Source: Thalassolituus sp. (GTDB lineage Bacteria; Pseudomonadota; Gammaproteobacteria; Pseudomonadales; Oceanobacteraceae). Taken from it: a stretch of 9,372 nt of DNA. Every line of letters starts with the position of its first letter. Position 1 is the first letter of the stretch. This document shows positions 1 to 7,198 of the stretch, piece after piece. Below the pieces are notes generated by a model. It did not search any database, was not told where the DNA came from, and worked only from the letters and a program-made list of their open reading frames with translations. A program made the translations under genes and the position numbers. The stretch is taken from assembly GCA_029212275.1 (NCBI GenBank), contig JARGOI010000071.1:1-9372 (forward strand). The letters are read 5' to 3'.

Positions 1-1487
1 ATTTAACCATGGATCAGTATCCAGACATCAAAGCATTGATGGATGAAGCTTATCCAGAACTGGGTGGTGCTTGGCCAGAACACACCATTCAAGGGCTTAT
101 TTTAAGTTTTCCAGAAGGTCAGATTGGGGTGATTGATGGCAACCAATTGGTCGGCCTAGCCTTGTCTTTACAGGTAGATTATAAGCGCTTCTCTAACCCA
201 CATACTTACGAAGACATTGTCGACAGCAACGATGTGGTGAGCAGTAATCCCGAAGGTGATGCACTCTATGGCTTGGATGTGGTGATTAAAAAATCGCATC
301 GCGGCATGCGTATTGGTCGTCGTTTATACGACGCGCGCAAGGAACTGTGCCGTCAGTACAACTTTCAAGCCATTTTAGCGGGCGGCCGTATTCCAAGTTA
401 TCACACCTACAGTGACGAAATGACACCGGCGGAATTTATCCATAAAGTTGATAGCCGAGAAATTTATGATCCAATCCTGAGCTTTCAATTAGCGAACGAC
501 TTTCAAGTTCGTCGATTACTGAAAAAATATTTGCCAGAAGATCAGCAGTCAGTGGGATACGCTACGCTATTAGAATGGAGCAACATTCTATATGAACCTA
601 CCGACACGGTTTTAGAATTTCGTAAAACAACGGTCCGCGTGGGTGCAGTGCAATGGCAAATGCGCGTCGTACAATCGTTAGAAGAGCTGCTGCAGCAAGT
701 CGAGTATTTTGTCGATACTATTTCCGATTACCAATGTGATTTTATTGTTTTTCCAGAATTTTTTAATGCACCATTGATGGGATTGGGTCCCAAAACACAA
801 ACGGAAGCGGTGCGCTTTTTAGCGGGTTTTACCGACGAAATTCGTGATCAGATGTCGCGCATGGCAGTGGAATACAATGCCAATATCATTACTGGTTCTA
901 TGCCGCTGCAAGAAGACGGTGTGATTTATAACGTGTCGTATTTGTGCCATCGCAGTGGCCAAGTAGACGAACAACGCAAAATTCATATTACCCCGCACGA
1001 AAAAAATGATTGGGTAATTCGTGGTGGCAATGAATTAAAAGTATTTGATACCGATGCCGGACGTGTGGGTATTTTGATTTGTTATGACGTTGAATTTCCA
1101 GAATTGTCTCGCATTCTGGCCGATCAGGATATGGAGATTTTATTCGTACCCTTCTGGACTGATACAAAAAACAGTTATCTGCGTGTTCGTCATTGCGCCC
1201 AAGCGCGTGCCATCGAAAATGAATGTTATGTGGTTATCGCTGGTAGCGTAGGCAACTTGCCCCAAGTCGAAAGCTTAGACGTGCAGTACGCGCAATCGGC
1301 GGTATTAACACCCTCCGATTTCCCGTTCCCACACGATGCTATTTTGTCGGAAGCAACGGCCAATACCGAGATGTTGCTATTCTCAGACCTAGACATGGAT
1401 AAGCTAAAAATATTACATAACGAAGGTTCTGTGCGAAACAAAAAGGATCGTCGTAAAGATCTTTACGATATTTTATTAAAGAAATAA
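1..1487 (+). CDS. Fused GNAT acetyltransferase / carbon-nitrogen hydrolase, cut by the left edge
   Basis: Two-domain protein; both substrates are unknown. Numbering is from the ATG at 9. Residues about 1-200 are a GNAT (acetyl-CoA dependent N-acetyltransferase) domain with an acetyl-CoA-loop-like HRGMRIGRRLY at 98-108 and AGGRIPSY at 124-131. Residues about 207-455 are a nitrilase-superfamily domain with the complete Glu-Lys-Cys triad: E250 (FPE), K324 (RKIH) and C358 (ICYD). The family hydrolyses or condenses C-N bonds of amides or nitriles. The frame stays open from the window edge through Leu-Thr before the first ATG, and no Shine-Dalgarno precedes that ATG. The GNAT domain would also lack its first strand there, so I infer the true start lies upstream by perhaps 10-20 codons. 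The 3' end is complete (TAA). The P-loop reads RxxRxG rather than the textbook RxxGxG; from memory this is normal for the fusion family (Bacillus YhcX type). It converges on the thioesterase gene, so the two are not an operon. Confidence 0.9.
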   Translation, partial: LTMDQYPDIKALMDEAYPELGGAWPEHTIQGLILSFPEGQIGVIDGNQLVGLALSLQVDYKRFSNPHTYEDIVDSNDVVSSNPEGDALYGLDVVIKKSHRGMRIGRRLYDARKELCRQYNFQAILAGGRIPSYHTYSDEMTPAEFIHKVDSREIYDPILSFQLANDFQVRRLLKKYLPEDQQSVGYATLLEWSNILYEPTDTVLEFRKTTVRVGAVQWQMRVVQSLEELLQQVEYFVDTISDYQCDFIVFPEFFNAPLMGLGPKTQTEAVRFLAGFTDEIRDQMSRMAVEYNANIITGSMPLQEDGVIYNVSYLCHRSGQVDEQRKIHITPHEKNDWVIRGGNELKVFDTDAGRVGILICYDVEFPELSRILADQDMEILFVPFWTDTKNSYLRVRHCAQARAIENECYVVIAGSVGNLPQVESLDVQYAQSAVLTPSDFPFPHDAILSEATANTEMLLFSDLDMDKLKILHNEGSVRNKKDRRKDLYDILLKK

Positions 1488-1509
1488 TCACCAAAATTAA
1501 GACTTTAAT

Positions 1510-1543
1510 AAAAAAATGATTAGGCGGAACGTTCGCCTAATCA
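1510..1543 (-). terminator. Intrinsic terminator of the thioesterase gene, between convergent genes
   Basis: A perfect 10-bp stem (1517-1526 with 1534-1543, TGATTAGGCG / CGCCTAATCA) has a 7-nt loop. Read on the minus strand it is followed by seven T (A at 1510-1516), the classic intrinsic form. It lies 57 nt after the minus-strand stop and 30 nt after the plus-strand stop. On the plus strand the following bases are AAATATTTTG, a poor U tract, so termination of the plus-strand gene here is possible but weaker. Confidence 0.85.
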
Positions 1544-1599
1544 AAATATTTTGTTCATCGCAGCCTTCTTTATGATGGGTAAATGCTATCTCAGCATAA

Positions 1600-2061
1600 T
1601 CATTGACGAAAAGAGGTGATCGTTTTCTCTTTGACAAGATAAGGTTCAAGTTTAAGAATATTATCTCTTAGTGCTTTTGGCATGGCACAAGGACGTCCGC
1701 TGGTGAAATCATAAAACACCATCTTACTTTCGCCTTTTGCGACCAATCGCGATGTTTCGTGACTCCATACGCCGTACTCTTGCAATAAACTGCTGGCACC
1801 CATTTTGATGGTTTTAATGCCTACACTGATGGTGTCAGGATATTTTAATTGCGCGAGAAATTGCGATTTTATTTCAGCAAGCACTGGACCTTTACTGTAA
1901 CCATCCAGTACATTTTGAAATTGGACGGTCTCATAATATTTCACGCGTACACTTTCAAAATATCGAAAATACGCCACGTTATTCACATGTTGAAATACAT
2001 CCATCTCGCCCCACAATACCGGTAGCTCAATTACCACGGGATAATCATAAAGATCTAGCAT
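1600..2061 (-). CDS. Hotdog-fold acyl-CoA thioesterase (4-hydroxybenzoyl-CoA thioesterase family)
   Basis: Predicted cytoplasmic thioesterase of 153 residues, a usual length for single-hotdog enzymes that work as dimers or tetramers. The family signature is clear near the N-terminus: W17-G-E-M-D21-V-F-Q-H25-V-N27-N28, then YFRYFESVR at 31-39. D21 sits where the FcbC-type catalytic aspartate lies, and HVNN is the conserved helix-capping segment. The rest gives the alternating strand pattern of the fold (KTIKMGASS, SKMVFYDF). The ATG is supported by AGAGGG about nine bases upstream. The acyl substrate cannot be read from sequence; the YbgC type (short-chain or phospholipid-linked) and FcbC type are both possible. 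It stands alone: the purA terminator lies upstream and its own terminator downstream, so it should have its own promoter in 2062-2200, where I found no clean -35/-10 pair. Confidence 0.85.
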   Translation of the reverse strand: MLDLYDYPVVIELPVLWGEMDVFQHVNNVAYFRYFESVRVKYYETVQFQNVLDGYSKGPVLAEIKSQFLAQLKYPDTISVGIKTIKMGASSLLQEYGVWSHETSRLVAKGESKMVFYDFTSGRPCAMPKALRDNILKLEPYLVKEKTITSFRQ

Positions 2062-2202
2062 ACGCGTTCACCCTCTATAAAAGCTTATGTCGAAATGACT
2101 GGTAACTTATTGACGTTTCTTTGCCAACATGTGGGATAGAGCAATGACCATGCCTAACTTACATATTCTTTAAAAATCGATGAGTTTGAAAGACCTATAA
2201 CG

Positions 2203-2226
2203 AAAAACCCGCCAAATGGCGGGTTT
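2203..2226 (-). terminator. Intrinsic terminator after purA
   Basis: A 9-bp perfect stem (2205-2213 with 2218-2226, AAACCCGCC / GGCGGGTTT) closes on an AAAT loop. On the minus strand the stem ends in TTT and continues TT, giving a five-T tract. It begins 20 nt past the purA TAG and marks the end of the hisZ-purA unit. Confidence 0.9.
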
Positions 2227-2245
2227 GTAAGTGCCCTAGCAGTCA

Positions 2246-3538
2246 CTAAATATCGAAGCTGTGACGTAACACGATGGTTTCGACGCGATCGGGCCCTGTC
2301 GAAATAATATCGATTGGCGCGCTAATGGCTTCTTCGATAAAGCGAATATATTGACGCGCATTTTCTGGAAGATCTTCCAACGTTTTAGCGCCTACCGTTG
2401 ATTCGGTCCAACCAGGAAGTTCTTTATATACCGGGGTCAACTTGCAAAACTGGTCGGCACTGGCGGGGACTTTCAAAGCGTTGCCTTGCTCATCCTGATA
2501 ACCCACACAGACCTTGATAGTCTCTAAGCCATCCAACACATCAAGCTTAGTTAAACAGATAGTATTGATCGAGTTTACACGAATAGCATGTTTTACCAGC
2601 ATGGCATCAAACCAACCACAACGACGATCACGTCCTGTTGTTGTGCCTTTTTCTTTACCGACAACCGCAAGATGTTTACCGACGTCATCAAACAGTTCAG
2701 TTGGGAACGGACCAGAACCAACGCGTGTAGTGTAGGCTTTAGTGATACCCAGTATTTGGTCTAGGTACAAAGGACCCACACCAGAGCCTGTCGCCACACC
2801 GCCAGCGGTAGTATTGGACGAGGTAACGAATGGATAGGTACCGTGATCAATATCGAGCAACGTTCCTTGAGCGCCTTCAAACATGATGTCGCCGCCACTT
2901 TCACGCACGCTGTGAACAAGATCCACGGCATCGACCACGATGTCTTTTATTTGTTCTGCCCAGTCCATACAAGACGCCAGAGTTGCTTCGTAACTGACTT
3001 CGTCGACTTGGTAATAGTTCTTTAATGAGAAGTTGTGATATTCCATCACGTCTTTCAATTTATCAGCAAACTCTGGCTGATATAAATCACCCACACGCAA
3101 ACCTCGACGGCTGACTTTATCTTCATAAGAAGGTCCAATACCACGACCCGTTGTGCCAATCTTGTCGTTACCGCGTTTTATTTCACGCGCCTGATCTAAG
3201 GCGGCATGATAAGGCAGAATCAAAGGACAAGCATGGGAAATACGCAAACGATCCATCACCGGCACGCCACGGTCTTCTAGGGCACGAACTTCTTTCAACA
3301 AAGCATCGGGAGCAAGCACGACACCATTGCCAATAATACAGGTCACACCGGCACGTAAAATACCGGAAGGGATTAGGTGTAATGCGGTTTTTTCGCCGTT
3401 AATTACCAACGTATGGCCGGCATTATGTCCGCCTTGAAAGCGTACTACAGCCGCGGCTTTCTCGGTGAGTAAGTCAACAATTTTACCTTTACCTTCGTCA
3501 CCCCATTGGGTGCCTAAAACAACTACACATTTGCCCAT
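2246..3538 (-). CDS. purA: Adenylosuccinate synthetase
   Basis: Cytoplasmic enzyme joining IMP and aspartate with GTP to form adenylosuccinate, the first committed step from IMP to AMP. The 430 residues match the usual 430-432. Visible family motifs: GTQWGDEGKGK at 9-19 with catalytic D14 and phosphate-loop K17; GGHNAGHT at 36-43 with catalytic H42; TGRGIGPSYEDK at 130-141; EGAQGTLLDIDHGTYPFVTSS at 221-241; TTTGRDRRCGWFD at 299-311, whose R303 and R305 bind substrate; TKLD at 330-333 for guanine; STGPDR at 413-418. No key residue is missing. The start MGKCVVVLGTQWG aligns with E. coli PurA. The gene begins 21 nt after hisZ and is almost certainly co-transcribed with it. Its ribosome site is weak: AGGG is about 13 nt from the ATG, so translation may depend partly on coupling to hisZ. 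Confidence 0.98.
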   Translation of the reverse strand: MGKCVVVLGTQWGDEGKGKIVDLLTEKAAAVVRFQGGHNAGHTLVINGEKTALHLIPSGILRAGVTCIIGNGVVLAPDALLKEVRALEDRGVPVMDRLRISHACPLILPYHAALDQAREIKRGNDKIGTTGRGIGPSYEDKVSRRGLRVGDLYQPEFADKLKDVMEYHNFSLKNYYQVDEVSYEATLASCMDWAEQIKDIVVDAVDLVHSVRESGGDIMFEGAQGTLLDIDHGTYPFVTSSNTTAGGVATGSGVGPLYLDQILGITKAYTTRVGSGPFPTELFDDVGKHLAVVGKEKGTTTGRDRRCGWFDAMLVKHAIRVNSINTICLTKLDVLDGLETIKVCVGYQDEQGNALKVPASADQFCKLTPVYKELPGWTESTVGAKTLEDLPENARQYIRFIEEAISAPIDIISTGPDRVETIVLRHSFDI

Positions 3539-3559
3539 GACGGTATCATTACCCTGTAT

Positions 3560-4726
3560 TTACGCTGTAACCAATTGCCACTGGTCGTTTGAAAATTCTA
3601 GACGCTGATCGCATTCGATCGCGTCTCCATTTAATTGCATCACCACGCGCTGACCTTGAGCGCGCAGTTGATTAATTTTCTGCCACAATTGTGGATCATC
3701 CGATTGCGGTGCCGAAATGACGTTCTTAGCAGTAGATTTTACTTGCCCCAAGCGCGCTAACACTTTCAGGTCGCCGCTGAAGCCAGTGGCTGGACGCGCA
3801 CGTCCAAATACTGCGCCGGTTTCGTCGTAACGTCCACCTTGCATCACCGCGTCACCAAAACCGGGAACATAAGCTGCGAAAACGAGTCCGGTATGGTAAT
3901 CGTAACCACGCAACTCGGTGAGGTCGCAAGTGATCGAAACGTTCGGGAAACGAGCACCAATATGATTGGTAACTGTTTCTAAATGATCAAGTTCATGTGC
4001 AGTCGCAGGCACGAGTTCACGCATGCGGCGCAATGAGCTAGCCAATGCTTCTGGTGTACCTTGTAGATCTGCGAGTAACGAAAATGCCTCAACTAAGCGC
4101 GTATCGCTCAATTGCTGCGCTACCCAAGCGCGCGTATCGCTGGCGCATTTTACTTTCAGCAGGGCAAACAGTTCGGTTTGCTGCTCGCTATTCAGTCCGG
4201 CTTCTTCTGCTAACGCAGCAAACACACCGACGTTGCCCAAATCGATATGCAGTTTGGTTAAACCGGCATCGTCTAACAGGTTCAACATCACGCTGATGAT
4301 TTCGACGTCGGCATTTACGCCAGCTTCACCATACAGCTCAGCGCCAATTTGCACTGGGGTGCGACTGGCCAATAAGGTGGCTGGACGAGTATGAAATACC
4401 GTACGGCAGTAACACAAACGGCTAATGCCTTCTGGTGCAAGGCTATGCGCATCGATACGTGCAACTTGTGGAGTGGTATCGGCACTCAGGCCCATCATGC
4501 GTCCAGACAAGTGATCGGTCACTTTGAATGTGCGTAAGTCTAAGTCTTTGCCAGTGCCGGTCAACAAAGATTCCAGATACTCCAATACCGGTGGAATGAC
4601 AATGTCATAGCCACAGTGGTCGAGTGTATCGAGCAGTCGACGGCGCAATTGCTCGGTGTGCTGAGCTTGGGGGGGCAGCACTTCGTCGATACCATCTGGC
4701 AGAAGCCAACGGTCAGCAGTTGTCAT
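3560..4726 (-). CDS. hisZ: ATP phosphoribosyltransferase regulatory subunit (HisRS paralogue)
   Basis: Catalytically inactive relative of class II histidyl-tRNA synthetase that assembles with short-form HisG. It is required for activity and histidine feedback of the first step of histidine biosynthesis (ATP + PRPP). Its 388 residues fit HisZ and are shorter than true HisRS. Seen: RWLLPDGIDEVLPP at 6-19, the class II segment GLSADTTPQVARIDAH at 79-94, QIGAELYG at 126-133, RGYDYHTG at 273-280, GGRYDE at 297-302 and GRARPATGFS at 308-317. There is no C-terminal anticodon-binding domain, which separates it from HisS. The ATG has GAAGG seven nt upstream. It lies 234 bp after hflC beyond a strong terminator and 21 nt before purA. 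Its presence implies a short HisG elsewhere in the genome. A run of seven C occurs near codons 18-20. Confidence 0.95.
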   Translation of the reverse strand: MTTADRWLLPDGIDEVLPPQAQHTEQLRRRLLDTLDHCGYDIVIPPVLEYLESLLTGTGKDLDLRTFKVTDHLSGRMMGLSADTTPQVARIDAHSLAPEGISRLCYCRTVFHTRPATLLASRTPVQIGAELYGEAGVNADVEIISVMLNLLDDAGLTKLHIDLGNVGVFAALAEEAGLNSEQQTELFALLKVKCASDTRAWVAQQLSDTRLVEAFSLLADLQGTPEALASSLRRMRELVPATAHELDHLETVTNHIGARFPNVSITCDLTELRGYDYHTGLVFAAYVPGFGDAVMQGGRYDETGAVFGRARPATGFSGDLKVLARLGQVKSTAKNVISAPQSDDPQLWQKINQLRAQGQRVVMQLNGDAIECDQRLEFSNDQWQLVTA

Positions 4727-4868
4727 GATCTAGCCTTCAGTTTTTAAGCGGATAAAGCGGTGATTAACCTTCCCAGAAGAATGGGGGGTCCTCAAACTCT
4801 ATATTGTCATTTTTTTGCGCGGCTATCTGAGAGCCATTATGAATGGCTGATTACCAGTAAATTCGCAC
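4727..4868 (-). promoter_or_regulatory. Probable promoter region of the hisZ-purA unit
   Basis: hisZ is cut off from hflC by the terminator at 4869-4894, so a promoter is expected in these 142 bases. This is an inference from layout. The segment is AT-rich and, on the minus strand, holds a CATAAT (4841-4836) and an ATGACAATATAGAG stretch, but no -10/-35 pair with good spacing. The hisZ ribosome site GAAGG lies at its downstream end. Confidence 0.4.
4832..4848. repeat. 17-bp palindrome upstream of hisZ, possible operator
   Basis: Perfect 7-base arms AGCCATT and AATGGCT flank a 3-base centre. It is about 105 nt before the hisZ start and overlaps the CATAAT that could serve as a -10. It does not resemble the PurR site, has no T run for termination, and is of a size typical of dimeric repressor sites. 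Function is inferred only. Confidence 0.4.
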
Positions 4869-4894
4869 AAAAAAACCGGGCGGTCGGCCCGGTT
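4869..4894 (-). terminator. Strong intrinsic terminator after hflC
   Basis: An 8-bp GC-rich stem (4874-4881 with 4887-4894, AACCGGGC / GCCCGGTT) with a 5-nt loop runs, on the minus strand, into a total of seven T (A at 4869-4875). It lies 67 nt past the hflC stop, separating hflKC from hisZ-purA. Confidence 0.9.
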
Positions 4895-4920
4895 GAGGGA
4901 TTCTATCAAAGCTCTCGGCC

Positions 4921-4939
4921 AAAAAACACGGTTAACGTG
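4921..4939 (-). terminator. Weak hairpin plus T6 just after hflC, possible first terminator
   Basis: On the minus strand CACG-TTAAC-CGTG forms a 4-bp stem followed at once by six T (A at 4921-4926). The stem is short, so it is at best an auxiliary to the strong terminator 27 nt further on. Confidence 0.3.
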
Positions 4940-4960
4940 ATTTGGCCGTCGCTAAGTAGA

Positions 4961-5830
4961 CTATTTTCCGTTTGCGTCGTTCATGTAGCGGAAGAAATCG
5001 CTATCCGGCTTCAACAACAACATATCGTTACTGCCAAAGGTATCGGTATAGGCTTTCAGGCTCCGAGTGAAGGCATAAAACTCGGAATCTTTGTTGAATG
5101 CGCTAGCATATATTCTTGCAGCTTCGGCATCACCTTCACCTTTAATGCGTTCTGCATCGCGGTAAGCTTCGGCTTCGATAACCGTCTTTTGACGATCGGC
5201 ATCGGCTTCAACGCCCTCTGCAAGCTCTTTACCTTGAGCTCGAATCTGACGCGCTTCTTGGCCACGTTCTGCCGACATACGCTCATAAACGGATTGGCTT
5301 AGTTCTTTCGGTAAATCGATGGCTTTTACACGAACATCAATTACTTCAATACCCAAACCTAACTGTGCTTCTTCATTAAGAGCGGCAGTGAGTTGCGTCA
5401 TCAGCTGATCACGTTCACCCGAAACCACTTCATGTAATGTCCGTGCGGCAATCTCGTCACGCAGTCCTTTGTTCAGCAAGTTACCCAAAGACGCTGCGGC
5501 ACGATTACGATCACCAAGAGACGCTTGATAGTATGAACGAACGTCTTTGATGCGCCATTTGGCATACGAATCAACAATCACGAATTTCTTACCAGAAGTT
5601 AAGAAACGCGAAGGCTCAATATCCAAGGTCAAAATACGGCCATCAAAGCGCTTAATGTTTTGGATAAATGGAATTTTCCAACTTAAACCTGGCTCGATGT
5701 CCGCAGACACGACTTCACCAAACTGCAATTTAATTGCTCGTTCGGTTTCTTTTACGATCACAATAGACTGGCTAGCAATGAGTAACACTACTGCCAGAAT
5801 AATGGACCCTACAAACGCTTTAGGAGACAT
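4961..5830 (-). CDS. hflC: HflC, SPFH/prohibitin-family modulator of the FtsH protease
   Basis: Inner-membrane protein that with HflK forms a large periplasmic cage around FtsH and modulates its proteolysis. The 289 residues comprise a short N-terminal tail, one membrane segment at about 7-24 (VGSIILAVVLLIASQSIVIV), an SPFH/band-7 domain at about 25-190, and an Ala/Glu/Arg-rich coiled-coil helix at about 185-245 (SAERGQEARQIRAQGKELAE). Typical signs are VKETERAIKLQFG at 26-38 and PGLSWKIPF at 47-55. It is somewhat shorter than E. coli HflC (334), mostly in the C-terminal part, which is common outside enterics. The ATG overlaps the hflK stop by one base (TAATG) and has a very strong GGGAGGGG ribosome site inside the end of hflK, so the partners are probably made together by coupled translation. 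Confidence 0.95.
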   Translation of the reverse strand: MSPKAFVGSIILAVVLLIASQSIVIVKETERAIKLQFGEVVSADIEPGLSWKIPFIQNIKRFDGRILTLDIEPSRFLTSGKKFVIVDSYAKWRIKDVRSYYQASLGDRNRAAASLGNLLNKGLRDEIAARTLHEVVSGERDQLMTQLTAALNEEAQLGLGIEVIDVRVKAIDLPKELSQSVYERMSAERGQEARQIRAQGKELAEGVEADADRQKTVIEAEAYRDAERIKGEGDAEAARIYASAFNKDSEFYAFTRSLKAYTDTFGSNDMLLLKPDSDFFRYMNDANGK

Positions 5831-7020
5831 TAACGCCCCTCCCTTCTAACACTGGTGGATGTTTGGCGAGTACGCAATTCATTAACAACTTGATCGGTCA
5901 AACGAGAAATGTCGGACGTCGACATACCTGATTTTGACGCGGCTGCTTGAACTGGTTGAACCAACTTATCCAAAGGTAAATACATCATGTTGTTGCCGCC
6001 TTCTGCATCCAGCAATACCTTACTGGTGTTAGCATAGACCGCACTGATGGCATCAATATAAAGACGCTCACGGGTTACTTCTGGCGCCTTGTTGTACTCG
6101 GTTAAGAGCTTGGTAAAACGTTCCGCTTCACCTTGCGCCCGAGCAATCACTTTTTCTTTATAAGCGCTGGCTTCTTCGAATTGACGCTGTGCACGACCAC
6201 GTGCTTCTGGCACCACCGAGTTTGCGTAAGCTTCTGCATCGTTCACAAAACGCTCTTTGTCTTGACGCGCACGTTCAACGTCATCAAAGGCATCCTTAAC
6301 GGCTGCCGGTGGACGACTTTCAGCAACGTTGACGTTACGAACAGAGATGCCCGACTCATAGCTATCGAGATAATTTTGCAGACGAATCACCAGTTCGTTG
6401 GCCAGCGTGACACGGCCACTGGTTAAAATAGCGTCCATCGCCATAGAGCCCACTTCGTGACGCAGCGCACTTTCGGTCGCGGAGATCAACGTTGCTTCTG
6501 GATTTTCTAGGCGCAAGGCAAACGACACCGGATCGGGAACGGTGTATTGCACATCCAGCATTACATCGACAATGTTATTGTCTTTGGTCAGCATGGTTTC
6601 GCTAACTTTAATGGTACGTAACTCAGTAGAGTTGACGATGGTTACTGTTTCGATAACCGGAATTTTCAGTTGCAGACCAGGCAATTCCAATCGCTCAAAT
6701 TTACCAGTTCTTAGTACCACACCGCGTTCGCTTTCATCGATGGTGTATACAGCATTCATCCCTAAAAAAACGGCACCGACAATCAAAGCGATAATTAAGA
6801 TCGCTCCACCGCCTTGGTTATTATCGGATGAGCCGCCTCTGTTGCCTTTACCGCCACCAAAAAGGCTGTTCAGTTTATCGGTCAACTTACGAATCACTTC
6901 ATCTAAGTCGGGTGGCTGATTATTACCGCCACCTTTGTTACCACGGTTATTATCGTGGTTGTTATTGTTGCCCCAAGGATCTTTGGGGTTGCCTTTGCCG
7001 CCAGGCTCGTTCCAGGCCAT
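5830..7020 (-). CDS. hflK: HflK, SPFH/prohibitin-family modulator of the FtsH protease
   Basis: Partner of HflC in the FtsH-HflKC membrane complex. The 396 residues start MAWNEPG, as E. coli HflK starts MAWNQPG. Order of parts: a Gly/Asn-rich cytoplasmic tail at 8-35 (with GNNNNHDNNRGNKGGGNN), the conserved PPDLDEVIRKL at 36-46, a second Gly-rich stretch at 54-72, a membrane segment at about 73-92, an SPFH domain at about 93-260 beginning YTIDESERGVVLRTGKF, and a long Ala/Glu/Arg coiled coil at about 245-305. YNKAPEVTRERLYID at 309-323 is a recognisable HflK segment. GGAG lies six bases before the ATG. No T-rich terminator separates it from hflX, so read-through is possible, but the 217-bp leader is long enough for a separate promoter. 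Confidence 0.96.
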   Translation of the reverse strand: MAWNEPGGKGNPKDPWGNNNNHDNNRGNKGGGNNQPPDLDEVIRKLTDKLNSLFGGGKGNRGGSSDNNQGGGAILIIALIVGAVFLGMNAVYTIDESERGVVLRTGKFERLELPGLQLKIPVIETVTIVNSTELRTIKVSETMLTKDNNIVDVMLDVQYTVPDPVSFALRLENPEATLISATESALRHEVGSMAMDAILTSGRVTLANELVIRLQNYLDSYESGISVRNVNVAESRPPAAVKDAFDDVERARQDKERFVNDAEAYANSVVPEARGRAQRQFEEASAYKEKVIARAQGEAERFTKLLTEYNKAPEVTRERLYIDAISAVYANTSKVLLDAEGGNNMMYLPLDKLVQPVQAAASKSGMSTSDISRLTDQVVNELRTRQTSTSVRREGR

Positions 7021-7089
7021 ATTGCACTCCAGTAAGGTATGCTTGGTCGTTAAGCACGTCTATTTGATTAGTTATTCATCATGATAACG

Positions 7090-7137
7090 GTTTCAGGGCC
7101 ACACACCACTGTGCTTTGTGATATCGCTTGCTGAAAC
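7090..7137. repeat. Inverted repeat in the hflX-hflK gap
   Basis: GTTTCAG (7090-7096) and CTGAAAC (7131-7137) are exact reverse complements 34 bases apart. The interior carries CACA/TGTG runs that could fold further. No T tract follows, so it is not a terminator. It could be a leader hairpin of hflK mRNA; this is unproven. Confidence 0.35.
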
Positions 7138-7167
7138 TTCCATTATCACGTCGCTCTAGGTACTTAC

Positions 7168-7192
7168 CATTGATGGATTGAGATCATCAATG
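7168..7192. repeat. 8-bp hairpin in the hflX-hflK gap
   Basis: CATTGATG (7168-7175) and CATCAATG (7185-7192) are exact reverse complements with a 9-nt centre. On the minus strand it is followed by GTAAGTACC, not by T residues. It may be a regulator site or RNA hairpin between hflX and hflK. Confidence 0.4.
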
Positions 7193-7198
7193 ACATTA

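Noticed and set aside
1583..1597. ATGCT-ATCTC-AGCAT hairpin near the end of the thioesterase gene
   Set aside because: It has only a 5-bp AT-rich stem with no T tract, and the real terminator is nearby at 1510-1543.
2062..2200. Search for a sigma70 promoter of the thioesterase gene, with TTGGCA (2127-2122, minus) as a -35
   Set aside because: At 16-18 nt spacing the -10 position reads about TACCAG, only half matching the consensus; I do not call it.
4023..4394. Plus-strand open frame of 123 codons within hisZ
   Set aside because: It lies entirely antisense to a well-supported hisZ, has low-complexity Ser/Ala/Asn composition and matches no family.
4760..5302. Plus-strand open frame of 180 codons across the hflC 3' end and its terminator
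   Set aside because: It is antisense to hflC, crosses the terminator hairpin, has no recognisable domain and has no good ribosome site; it is a shadow frame.
6763..6770. Exact T-TTT-TTA slippery heptamer, in frame, inside the hflK membrane-segment codons
   Set aside because: A -1 shift would reach a stop after about ten codons, giving only the tail and membrane segment. Phe-Leu codons in a membrane helix produce this by chance and I see no stimulatory structure, so I do not call programmed frameshifting.
6542..6919. Plus-strand open frame of 125 codons within hflK
   Set aside because: It is antisense to hflK; its Ser/Thr- and Pro-rich composition mirrors hflK codons.
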